From positions 1-6,721 of the forward strand of contig SLST01000582.1 in assembly GCA_007130265.1 (NCBI GenBank): 6,721 nucleotides of DNA. The letters are read 5' to 3'. Origin of the DNA: Spirochaetales bacterium. Its GTDB lineage: Bacteria; Spirochaetota; Spirochaetia; DSM-27196; SLST01. A model generated the notes under the pieces. It had not been told where the DNA came from and searched no databases. It was given only the letters and a program-made list of their open reading frames with translations. The position numbers and the translations under genes were made by a program. Below are positions 1-5,997 of this stretch, in pieces. The first letter of the stretch is position 1, and each line of letters begins with the position of its first letter.

Positions 1-648
1 CACCTCGACCATGTCCGCGGGGGTGCCCTCCCACATCTGCGTCACCCGGAGCGTCTTCTCGAGGATCGAATCGAGGATCTCTTTCAGGAAATCGGGCCGG
101 TCCATCCCCAGGAGGATCGCCTGCTCGGTTCCGTAGAGCGTGCAGAAACTCTGCCAGGGGCTTCCCTGGCCGGGGCTGAACGGATGCGAGCGGATGATGC
201 CGCTGTCGCCCAGTCGCTCCTTCACCTCCCGAATGGGTGTGAAGTCCACGGCTGCCGGCACCGGGTAGTAGTCGAGGAAGATCTCGATATCGCGATCGCT
301 CTTCAGCAGATGTTCGCTGTCGTACACGGTGATCTCAGAGGTCACCGTCTTCTTGGTGAGGGTGCCCTTGGGCGTCGTGATCTCGATGCGATGCAGGCGG
401 GCGCCTTCGTCGTTCCCGCCCAGGTCTTCCGTCCGGGTCTCCCACTTCGCGAGGTCCGCATCGTCGTAGCGGTAGGCCGGGCTCACGTAGATCGCGTAGT
501 CCATTCCAAACCGCTCGTACGCCTGCCACCAGTCCATTCCGCCGAGGTAATGGTTGAGGTAGTGGTCCATCCAACCGTGAACCTGGCAGGGCAGTCGGTC
601 CGGCCGCTCGTTGGCGAGCGCAGTGAGCATCCGTTCTCGAGGTGTCAT
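1..648 (-). CDS. Uroporphyrinogen decarboxylase (UROD)-superfamily protein, 5' part only
   Basis: The reading frame is open from ATG at 648 down to position 1 (216 codons, no stop), so the C-terminal part lies outside the window. Family members usually have about 330-400 residues, so more than half is visible. The start MTPRERMLTALANERPDRLP matches the usual N-terminus of UROD-like proteins. A TTPKGTLTKK stretch (residues 91-100) and a Kxx(D/E)D-like segment (116-120) also recur in this family. The visible end (WEGTPADMVEV) is where such proteins enter the strand leading to a conserved glycine-rich loop. The N-terminal MRQAGR motif of true HemE is absent, so haem synthesis is unlikely. Known relatives include the corrinoid methyltransferases MtaA and CmuA, and many are uncharacterised. 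A role in methyl transfer is inference. The start is supported by an AGGAGG box 9 nt upstream. The gene is transcribed divergently from the MBL gene. Confidence 0.85.
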   Translation of the reverse strand, partial: MTPRERMLTALANERPDRLPCQVHGWMDHYLNHYLGGMDWWQAYERFGMDYAIYVSPAYRYDDADLAKWETRTEDLGGNDEGARLHRIEITTPKGTLTKKTVTSEITVYDSEHLLKSDRDIEIFLDYYPVPAAVDFTPIREVKERLGDSGIIRSHPFSPGQGSPWQSFCTLYGTEQAILLGMDRPDFLKEILDSILEKTLRVTQMWEGTPADMVEV

Positions 649-657
649 TGGGGGGTT

Positions 658-663
658 CCTCCT
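658..663 (-). promoter_or_regulatory. Ribosome binding site of the UROD-like gene
   Basis: On the minus strand this reads AGGAGG, a full Shine-Dalgarno core, 9 nt before the ATG at 648. It fixes the start of the UROD-like gene. Confidence 0.8.
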
Positions 664-678
664 GCGAATCTTCTCGGA

Positions 679-722
679 TACGGCTACACTATCGTCTATC
701 CTTGCCTACGGCTACCCTGTCG
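679..722. repeat. Imperfect 16-bp direct repeat in the divergent spacer
   Basis: TACGGCTACACTATCG at 679-694 recurs as TACGGCTACCCTGTCG at 707-722, with 14 of 16 positions identical and starts 28 bp apart. The copies flank the possible -10 element of the UROD-like gene, and the right copy overlaps its -35 element. This placement would suit a two-site operator controlling one or both divergent genes, but it could also be chance or a decayed duplication. Confidence 0.5.
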
Positions 723-723
723 A
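695..723 (-). promoter_or_regulatory. Possible sigma-70-type promoter for the UROD-like gene
   Basis: On the minus strand, TCGACA (718-723, 5 of 6 matches to the -35 consensus) is followed after 17 nt by GATAGA (695-700, 3 of 6 to the -10 consensus). Transcription would begin near 688, giving a leader of about 40 nt that includes the AGGAGG box. The -10 element is weak and this is a reading by eye only. I found no equally good promoter in the plus direction for the MBL gene. Confidence 0.3.
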
Positions 724-724
724 G

Positions 725-740
725 CCGGCGGAGCCGCCGG
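725..740 (+). promoter_or_regulatory. Leader hairpin 1 of the MBL gene
   Basis: CCGGCG (725-730), loop GAGC, CGCCGG (735-740) is a perfect 6-bp all-GC inverted repeat. No T-run follows, so it is not a classical intrinsic terminator in the plus direction. It lies 37 nt before the ATG of the MBL gene and would fall in its untranslated leader if transcription starts upstream. It could equally be a protein-binding palindrome. Confidence 0.4.
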
Positions 741-747
741 ATCAGCA

Positions 748-763
748 CGGGAAGCAGTTCCCG
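748..763 (+). promoter_or_regulatory. Leader hairpin 2, abutting the Shine-Dalgarno of the MBL gene
   Basis: CGGGAA (748-753), loop GCAG, TTCCCG (758-763) is a perfect 6-bp inverted repeat ending one base before the AGAAGGAG ribosome binding site (764-771). In RNA the stem would sit directly next to the ribosome landing site, a position where structure can tune translation or protect the 5' end. A regulatory function is inference. Confidence 0.4.
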
Positions 764-771
764 AGAAGGAG
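764..771 (+). promoter_or_regulatory. Ribosome binding site of the MBL gene
   Basis: AGAAGGAG lies 6 nt before the ATG at 778. It decides the start against the upstream in-frame ATG at 184, which would run antisense through the UROD-like gene. Confidence 0.8.
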
Positions 772-777
772 CAGACG

Positions 778-1491
778 ATGCAGCTACTACACGGAATCTA
801 CCAGGTCGGCGGCGATCTGAACGGAATCACATGGGACGGGCTTGATGCGGGGTTCAACGACGGCAACACCTACGCCCTGCAGCGGCCGGACGGCATCGTC
901 CTCGTCGACTGTGGATGCGGCGATACGATCGACCAGATACGCACAAACATGCGATACTGGGGTCTCGATCCGGAATCCGTCCGCTATTGCCTGCTCACGC
1001 ACGCGCATCTCGATCACGCCGGCGCGGCGCACATCCTCAAGGAGGAGGGCGTGAAGCTCGTCGCGCACGCGGAAACCGCAGAGGCGGTAGCAGCCGGCGA
1101 CGAACGGTGTTGCGGCTATCTCTACCACAAGGAGTTCGTCCCGTGCAGCGTCGACACGAAGGTCCGCGACGGTGACAGGCTCTCGTTGCTGGACGTGACC
1201 TTCAGCGTCGTGCACCTTCCGGGCCACACCATGGGCTGCACGGCGTACCTCTTCGAGCACGAAGGGCACCGGATCGCATTCAGCGGCGACATCATCGGAA
1301 CGCTGCTTGCGGGCGACTTCGGCTGGTCGGGGTCGATCGATTTCGACAAACCGACCTACCTGGAGTCGTTACGTCGGTTCGCAACCCTCGACATGGACCT
1401 CATGCTGCCCGGCCACGGAATGGCCTATTTTCACGAGCCGCGGCGACGGGTCGAGGAGGCACTCAACAGCGCGCTCATGCAGTGGCGCTGA
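778..1491 (+). CDS. Metallo-beta-lactamase-fold hydrolase (glyoxalase II-like)
   Basis: This 237-residue protein carries the complete dinuclear metal site of the MBL fold. The HxHxDH motif is THAHLDHAG (H75, H77, D79, H80), followed by H150 in LPGHTMG, the bridging D171 in FSGDIIG and H213 in LPGHG. The opening strands N30-TYAL and GIVLVDCGCGD (39-49) are the usual N-terminal beta strands. There is no signal peptide, so it is probably cytoplasmic. Its length suits the single-domain glyoxalase II-like group, which hydrolyses thioesters, esters or lactones; the substrate cannot be read from sequence. It is fairly cysteine-rich (C45, C47, C71, C111, C112, C123, C154). The frame stays open back to an ATG at 184, but that extension is antisense to the UROD-like gene, and the start at 778 has a good ribosome binding site. 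It converges on the mannosidase gene with 3 bp between the stops. Confidence 0.92.
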   Translation: MQLLHGIYQVGGDLNGITWDGLDAGFNDGNTYALQRPDGIVLVDCGCGDTIDQIRTNMRYWGLDPESVRYCLLTHAHLDHAGAAHILKEEGVKLVAHAETAEAVAAGDERCCGYLYHKEFVPCSVDTKVRDGDRLSLLDVTFSVVHLPGHTMGCTAYLFEHEGHRIAFSGDIIGTLLAGDFGWSGSIDFDKPTYLESLRRFATLDMDLMLPGHGMAYFHEPRRRVEEALNSALMQWR

Positions 1492-1494
1492 GCC

Positions 1495-4389
1495 CTACTT
1501 CTTCACCTCGAGCCTCACGGTCACGATCCCGCGCGCATCGACCGGGACGCTCAGGCGCCCGCCCTTCACCTGGATCTCACCATCCTCGACCGGCCGCTCC
1601 ATCAGATCGACGAGCGTTGCTGCAGAGATCGTGCCGACGCTTGGATTGAGGCTGACGGTCGCGGTCGTCGATGATCCGTTCGGGTTGTAGAGCCGTATCA
1701 CCATGGCATCCGAGGTCTCGGCGTTCTTGATACCGCTTACAACGGCGCGGTCGGACTCCACCGTGACGAAGGCCCCTGCCGGCGGCAGCGCACCCTCGTG
1801 GGCGTCGGTGTTGACCACCGTGAGCGGCCGGCAGAAGGCGGCGGCCATGCGCGAGAGGTCGGTCGGATCCGGACGGCCGTCGAAGCCGGAGAGCGCGCAG
1901 CGAATCGCGTGCTCGCCGATCTCCGGAAGCGGGTCCGGCGCGTAGCTGCTGCGGATCAGTGTCAGGGCGAGCTCTCCGTCCCGGAATGAATGGCCATGTT
2001 TGCTGTCGTTGAAGAGCGCGAGCCCTCCCGACCTCGCCGACACGGCCGCCCACGCGAGCGCAGGGACCTCTTCGCCGTGATCCGTCTCCCGGTCGATCGC
2101 GCCGAAGGGGATCTCGTAGGAGGTCGCGCCGTCGGTCATCGTGGTAGGAAATCGCAGGCTCACCACCGGCGTACCGATCTCCGGACCGCCCCGCTCGAAC
2201 CAGGTCCCCCGGATGCTGAGGTGCAGCAGTGGATCCGAGGCGTGCACGCAATAGGTGAGCGTCAACTCCGAGCTCCGGATACGGTACTTCGCGGCGAGAC
2301 TCGCCGCGTGCGGGCCGTCGGTCTCACGCGTGAGGGAGACAAGTACCGGCTGCTCGGCAGGCATCACGTGGTTGATCTGCCACGCGCTCATCGCGCCCGG
2401 CCGCTCGACCCCGAAGGAGAGCAGCGGGTGCGCCGAGGGCTGGTCGATCAGAACGTGGTTGCCCTGCTTGCGCACGAGCCGCCTGATCCCGCCGGTGGTG
2501 GGGTCGAGCTCGAGCCTCAGGAACTCGTTCTCGAGCCCCTCGGGGCTGCGCTCGTGCGCCGCGTAGCTGCACACATTACTGATTCCAAGATGCATCGAAA
2601 CGACGCTCGCGCTCTGATCGCGAACATGGGCCCGGGCGGGATTGGTGCTGCCGCCGGCATCAGCGTCGTGCCGCACGATGTACCGCGCGTACCCAAGGCC
2701 GGGGACCGTTGCAGGAAAAGCCACGCGTCGGTACTCGTGGCCCCAGTACGCCCCACCCTCGAGGAATTGGGCTTCTTCCGTCGAGCCATCGGGACTGGTC
2801 ACGGTGAATCGCCCCGGGTTCTTCCCCTTCCCCCAGGCGCTCCCCTGGTCCCAGAGCACGGCCTCCACGATCTCGCGGCGATCGGTCTCCAGATGGTTGA
2901 AGACCACGACCGCCTGCGACCGGTCGCTTCGGGCGTATGTGTAGTGGCTCAGTCCGCCGTCGTGCGACCCGCGCCCGGCTCCGGCGCCCATCGTGCGCGC
3001 CTGGGCTCGACCCTCAGAGGAATCGTCGGCATCCTTCGTGTCCACCATGCCCGCTATCATGCGAAGCGCCTGGGTCTCGGCGGCGCCGGCTGCCGCGACG
3101 ATCTTCTGGTACAGCCCATGCGTATAGGTTCTCGTGTCGTGGACGCCGCTGCCCGGGAGGATGTCATGGAAGTGGCTGAAAAGGTGATCCCGCCATCGCT
3201 CTTCGAAGACGGTTCGCGGGTACGGCATCGAGCCGAGGCGAGATGCGAGGCTCGACGCGAGCTCGGCGGAGAGCAGCCGCTGCTCGCCCAGCCGATTTGA
3301 ACGCTTGATCAGCGTTTGCGTGGTATAGCACCCGGTGAACTCGTAGTTGAGCTCCTGGTCCAGAACCGGAAGTGACTTCGCTTCCTTCTCCACCCGCTCG
3401 AAATACGCCTTTGCCGTGGAGAACGCTATCGTCGGGAAGAGCGGCCAGCGATCCATGTCGATCGCTCGCGACACGTCAGCTCTCGTGGGGCCGCCTCCAT
3501 GGTCGCCGACGCCATAGACAAAGAGCGCGAACGGCAGCCCGGTCTCCTCGACGCGCGCGGTGAGCACCTCTGTACCAATATGTGGCCCAACGACACCGTT
3601 ATACCCGTAGTACATGTCGTTATGGACAATCACCTGTGACTTTCCCGCGCCCTTCCAGCGGAAGAGGCCCGGCTTCGCAGGCCCGCCGTCGGAACCCGGC
3701 CGGTGCAGATAGACGAAGCGCACGCCTCCCTTGACGAGGTAATCGGGGACCGTGTGCGCGTGTCCAAAGGTGTCCGGAGCCCAGTCGACCGGAACGTCCT
3801 CCGGCGAGAGGCCGAAGAGTCGCTCCATGTAAGCGCGCGTATAGAGCAGGTGCCGTGCAAGAGACTCACCGGTGACAAGATTCTTGTCGGTCTCTACCCA
3901 GTGGCTCGCGGTCACCTCCCAGCGCCCGGAGGCGACGTGCCGCTTCGCCTCTTCGAGCAGATCGGGTCGATACTCTTCAAGGATGCGATAGATGCTCGCC
4001 TGGCTCTGGCTGAACACAAAGGCGGGAAACTCATCCAGGAGCCGCAGCACGGTCGTGATCGAGTCGATCGTGGCAGCCACGGTTTCCGGCCAGCCCCACA
4101 TCCAGTTCATGTCCATGTGCGCGTGTCCGGCGCAGTAGACCGTGTAGCTCTTCGCCACCTCTCCCAGCCCCGAGAGCTCAGCCTCCGCCGCGCGGACAGC
4201 CGTGCGAACGGCGTTCACGTCGCCGGTCTCGGAACTCGCGTCGACCCGCGCGGTCATCTCGGACAGCACGCCCTGCCACTGCGTCCTGAGCTTCTTGTCG
4301 CGTGACAGGAGCCACTCTGCGAAACGGCGCTCTGAGGCGAATCGTTCATGCTCGTACTCGATCTGGGAAACCACCGACTGAATGTTCAT
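1495..4389 (-). CDS. Glycoside hydrolase family 38 (alpha-mannosidase family)
   Basis: This 964-residue protein is full length for bacterial GH38 enzymes, which release alpha-linked mannose through a retaining, zinc-dependent mechanism. A helical N-terminal region (about 1-80) leads into the catalytic domain. Its start, AGHAHMDMNWMW, supplies zinc ligands H91 and D93. WAPDTFGHAH holds the likely nucleophile and ligand D206, and HFHDILPGSG holds the last zinc histidine, probably H408. GVGDHGGGPT (293-302) and GCYTTQTLIKRSNR (353-366) are also typical. A Gly/Ala/Asp/Ser-rich linker (about 450-480) precedes the beta-sandwich C-terminal half. There is no signal peptide, so intracellular action on imported oligosaccharides is likely. 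The start at 4389 has GGAGGG 6 nt upstream; an in-frame ATG at 4473 would add 28 unconserved residues. The substrate is open: plain alpha-mannosides, N-glycan fragments, or mannosylglycerate as for MngB. It is divergent from the lipoprotein-FAD pair. Confidence 0.93.
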   Translation of the reverse strand: MNIQSVVSQIEYEHERFASERRFAEWLLSRDKKLRTQWQGVLSEMTARVDASSETGDVNAVRTAVRAAEAELSGLGEVAKSYTVYCAGHAHMDMNWMWGWPETVAATIDSITTVLRLLDEFPAFVFSQSQASIYRILEEYRPDLLEEAKRHVASGRWEVTASHWVETDKNLVTGESLARHLLYTRAYMERLFGLSPEDVPVDWAPDTFGHAHTVPDYLVKGGVRFVYLHRPGSDGGPAKPGLFRWKGAGKSQVIVHNDMYYGYNGVVGPHIGTEVLTARVEETGLPFALFVYGVGDHGGGPTRADVSRAIDMDRWPLFPTIAFSTAKAYFERVEKEAKSLPVLDQELNYEFTGCYTTQTLIKRSNRLGEQRLLSAELASSLASRLGSMPYPRTVFEERWRDHLFSHFHDILPGSGVHDTRTYTHGLYQKIVAAAGAAETQALRMIAGMVDTKDADDSSEGRAQARTMGAGAGRGSHDGGLSHYTYARSDRSQAVVVFNHLETDRREIVEAVLWDQGSAWGKGKNPGRFTVTSPDGSTEEAQFLEGGAYWGHEYRRVAFPATVPGLGYARYIVRHDADAGGSTNPARAHVRDQSASVVSMHLGISNVCSYAAHERSPEGLENEFLRLELDPTTGGIRRLVRKQGNHVLIDQPSAHPLLSFGVERPGAMSAWQINHVMPAEQPVLVSLTRETDGPHAASLAAKYRIRSSELTLTYCVHASDPLLHLSIRGTWFERGGPEIGTPVVSLRFPTTMTDGATSYEIPFGAIDRETDHGEEVPALAWAAVSARSGGLALFNDSKHGHSFRDGELALTLIRSSYAPDPLPEIGEHAIRCALSGFDGRPDPTDLSRMAAAFCRPLTVVNTDAHEGALPPAGAFVTVESDRAVVSGIKNAETSDAMVIRLYNPNGSSTTATVSLNPSVGTISAATLVDLMERPVEDGEIQVKGGRLSVPVDARGIVTVRLEVKK

Positions 4390-4395
4390 ACCTCT

Positions 4396-4401
4396 CCCTC
4401 C
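4396..4401 (-). promoter_or_regulatory. Ribosome binding site of the GH38 gene
   Basis: On the minus strand this reads GGAGGG, 6 nt before the ATG at 4389, within a purine-rich run (GGAGGGAGAGG). It supports the shorter start over the ATG at 4473. Confidence 0.75.
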
Positions 4402-4420
4402 AGCAGACGCTTGAAGGGTC

Positions 4421-4449
4421 ATGCTACCGCATGTGCCGGGCGATGGGAA
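4421..4449 (-). promoter_or_regulatory. Possible sigma-70-type promoter for the GH38 gene
   Basis: On the minus strand, TTCCCA (4444-4449, 4 of 6 to the -35 consensus) is followed after 17 nt by TAGCAT (4421-4426, 4 of 6 to the -10 consensus). Transcription would start near 4414 with a leader of about 25 nt. The -10 overlaps an inverted repeat, CATGC-TACC-GCATG (4420-4433), that could be an operator half. This is a pattern match only. Confidence 0.35.
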
Positions 4450-4486
4450 GAGGATAACCTGTGGGCGACGCACCAGGGTTCAGGTC

Positions 4487-4515
4487 TTGCATGCATCCGA
4501 ACGAGGGTGCACAAT
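4487..4515 (+). promoter_or_regulatory. Possible promoter for the lipoprotein-FAD oxidoreductase pair
   Basis: TTGCAT (4487-4492, 3 of 6) and CACAAT (4510-4515, 4 of 6) are separated by 17 nt. Transcription would begin near 4522, leaving about 12 nt before the lipoprotein ATG at 4534, enough to include its GGGGTG box. The elements are weak, and the -35 sits in a GCATGC palindrome. Confidence 0.3.
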
Positions 4516-4533
4516 CCCCCATTCGGGGTGCCA

Positions 4534-4620
4534 ATGCGTGGAATTCTGGTTTTCATCGCCGCCGCGCTCCTTGCCGGATGCTCAGTGTTCCCGAGCCCAC
4601 ACCGGCGACCTGTCGGTTGA
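4534..4620 (+). CDS. Predicted 28-aa lipoprotein (lipobox LLAGC)
   Basis: The peptide is a near-ideal bacterial lipoprotein signal. It has one positive charge (R2), a hydrophobic core ILVFIAAALLAG, and the lipobox L12-L13-A14-G15-C16 typical of signal peptidase II cleavage before a lipidated cysteine. The mature part would be only 13 residues, CSVFPSPHRRPVG, rich in Pro and Arg. I do not recognise a homologue. Its size recalls entericidin or bacteriocin-lysis lipoproteins, but only in length. A weak GGGGTG box lies 3 nt before the ATG. The TGA stop overlaps the GAGGAG ribosome binding site of the FAD gene, 9 nt before that gene's start, so translation of the two could be coupled. It may instead be a leader peptide, or a chance ORF or remnant of a larger lipoprotein gene. 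The in-frame ATG at 4348 lies inside the GH38 coding region and is unlikely. Confidence 0.5.
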   Translation: MRGILVFIAAALLAGCSVFPSPHRRPVG

Positions 4621-4624
4621 GGAG
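4619..4624 (+). promoter_or_regulatory. Ribosome binding site of the FAD oxidoreductase gene
   Basis: GAGGAG ends 5 nt before the ATG at 4630 and shares two bases with the TGA stop of the lipoprotein ORF. This arrangement allows terminating ribosomes to re-initiate on the FAD gene. Confidence 0.75.
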
Positions 4625-4629
4625 TAGCT

Positions 4630-5901
4630 ATGACGAACCATGATGTCTACCGCCAACCAGCACGCGACATACCGGTGTACGGCAGGTGGGATGTCGTCGT
4701 CGTGGGAGGAGGCTGCGCCGGCTTCCCGGCGGCGATCGCGGCCGCCCGCAACGGAGCAAAGACGCTGATCGTTGAGCGTTTTCCCTTCTTCGGCGGCACC
4801 GCAACCGCAAGCCTCATGGCGAACATCGTCGGCTACCGGAACCAGGTGGAGCCCGACTACCTGCAGACGACCAAGGGCATTGGCGAAGAGCTTACCCTTA
4901 AGCTTATCGAGAACGGCGGCGCGGTCCCCTCGCGAAACGCCTACCCGTCGGCGGTCAGATCAAACACGAAGGGTGACCTCTCCTACAACTATGCGATCGA
5001 CACCGAACGGTTCAAGCATACGGTGCTCCGGATGGTTGTCGATGCCGGGGTGGAGATACTCTTCCATGCCTACTGCGCAGACGTTATCCTGGAAGACGCA
5101 GCGATCGCCGGGATCGTGTGTGAGACGAAATCCGGGCGTCAGGCGATCTACGGCGGGATCGTGATCGACGCGACCGGAGACGGCGACGTGGCGTTCAGGG
5201 CGGGCGTGCCGTACTGGCAGACAAAGGCTGACGAGGCACCGCGTCTCAACGACTGCTTGATGTACAAGATCGCAGGATTTCCCGAAGACACGACGGCTGC
5301 CGGATGTCTCGTCGGCGGCACGATGGTGGTCTGGGGACCATCACCAGGCGCACATGACGGCGCAGATGCCCGCGAGTTGACCGAGGAGGAGATCGCCGTT
5401 CGGCTCGCAGTCTACGATGACCTGGAGGAAAAGAAGCGGAGTGCCGACGGTCAGCTCGACGGGGCGGTCGTGATCGACACGGGTGCGCTGATCGGTGTAC
5501 GTCAGACGCGGTTCTTCGAGGGCGAGTACCGTATCACCGGAGACGACGTGCTCGAGGGCCGTGAGTTCGACGACTCGGTCGCGATGGCCGCCAACCCGAT
5601 CATCCACTACTACGGCTACCGTCGGTTCCTCGAGCACGAAGGATACCAGATTCCCTACCGCTGCCTGGTGCCCAGGAAGATCGACAACCTCTACGTCATC
5701 GGACGATGCATGTCGTCGGACCAACGCGCATACGAGTCGTGGCGGGCGATGGCGCACATCTTCGCGATAGGAGAGGCGTCGGGCGTTGCGGCGGCGCAGT
5801 GCCGCGCTACGGGGCGGACGCCGCGCGATCTCGACGTGGGGCGCCTTCAGGCGACACTGGTCGAACAGGGGTGCGAAATCGGTCAGGGGAAGCGGCGGTG
5901 A
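4630..5901 (+). CDS. FAD-dependent oxidoreductase (PF12831-like)
   Basis: This 423-residue flavoprotein opens with a Rossmann ADP-binding fold. DVVVVGGGCAGFPAAIAAA gives GxGxxG at G26, G28 and G31, and E49 at the end of the second strand (LIVER) should bind the adenosine ribose. FFGGTAT (53-59) follows. A second FAD-contact motif is VIDATGDGDVAFRAG (178-192). The C-terminal FAD motif runs from LYVIGRCMSSDQRAYES, with VIGR at 356-359, to GEASGVAAA (381-389). This order and the GGTAT/ATGDGD signatures match the FAD_oxidored family, whose members are common in glycan-degrading environmental bacteria and mostly lack known substrates. There is no signal peptide or membrane segment, so it should be cytoplasmic. 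Oxidation of a sugar or a released aglycone is inference from the mannosidase and sulfatase neighbours. Two cysteines sit near the flavin motifs (C29, C360), but they are not a CxxC redox pair. Confidence 0.9.
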   Translation: MTNHDVYRQPARDIPVYGRWDVVVVGGGCAGFPAAIAAARNGAKTLIVERFPFFGGTATASLMANIVGYRNQVEPDYLQTTKGIGEELTLKLIENGGAVPSRNAYPSAVRSNTKGDLSYNYAIDTERFKHTVLRMVVDAGVEILFHAYCADVILEDAAIAGIVCETKSGRQAIYGGIVIDATGDGDVAFRAGVPYWQTKADEAPRLNDCLMYKIAGFPEDTTAAGCLVGGTMVVWGPSPGAHDGADARELTEEEIAVRLAVYDDLEEKKRSADGQLDGAVVIDTGALIGVRQTRFFEGEYRITGDDVLEGREFDDSVAMAANPIIHYYGYRRFLEHEGYQIPYRCLVPRKIDNLYVIGRCMSSDQRAYESWRAMAHIFAIGEASGVAAAQCRATGRTPRDLDVGRLQATLVEQGCEIGQGKRR

Positions 5902-5960
5902 TGGAGCAGGCCCGTCGTCCGCGCGCAGACGCTGCGCCTTGCCCTGGCCGGCGCGCGACC

Positions 5961-5989
5961 CTTTCACGCACCGTCCAATCAGGTATAAT
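5961..5989 (+). promoter_or_regulatory. Promoter with perfect -10 box just upstream of the sulfatase
   Basis: TATAAT at 5984-5989 matches the -10 consensus exactly, which stands out in this GC-rich sequence. The -35 at the 17-nt spacing (CTTTCA, 5961-5966) matches only 3 of 6 bases. Only 8 nt separate the TATAAT from the sulfatase ATG at 5998, so the expected start of transcription falls on or just before that ATG. The sulfatase would then have its own, possibly leaderless, transcript. Confidence 0.55.
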
Positions 5990-5997
5990 CGAGACCC

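Noticed and set aside
1..648. True uroporphyrinogen III decarboxylase (hemE)
   Set aside because: The N-terminal MRQAGR-type substrate motif is missing and the sequence fits the divergent UROD-like group; no haem synthesis genes are nearby.
184..777. N-terminal extension of the MBL protein by 198 residues in the same open frame
   Set aside because: The extension runs antisense through the UROD-like gene, has no recognisable domain and crosses the hairpin-rich spacer. The MBL fold starts at the ATG at 778, which has AGAAGGAG 6 nt upstream.
1990..3300. 436-codon open frame on the plus strand
   Set aside because: It lies wholly inside the GH38 gene on the other strand, is Arg/Pro/Gly-rich with no recognisable motif, and is what GC-rich coding DNA yields in an antisense frame.
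4390..4473. 28-residue N-terminal extension of the GH38 protein
   Set aside because: It would cover the purine-rich ribosome binding site at 4396-4401 and the candidate promoter, and its sequence resembles no GH38 N-terminus.
5920..5957. Inverted repeat CGCGCGC ... GCGCGCG after the FAD gene as a terminator
   Set aside because: The 7-bp arms enclose a 24-nt loop and only three T residues follow. In this composition such alternating GC pairs arise easily, so I do not call a terminator.
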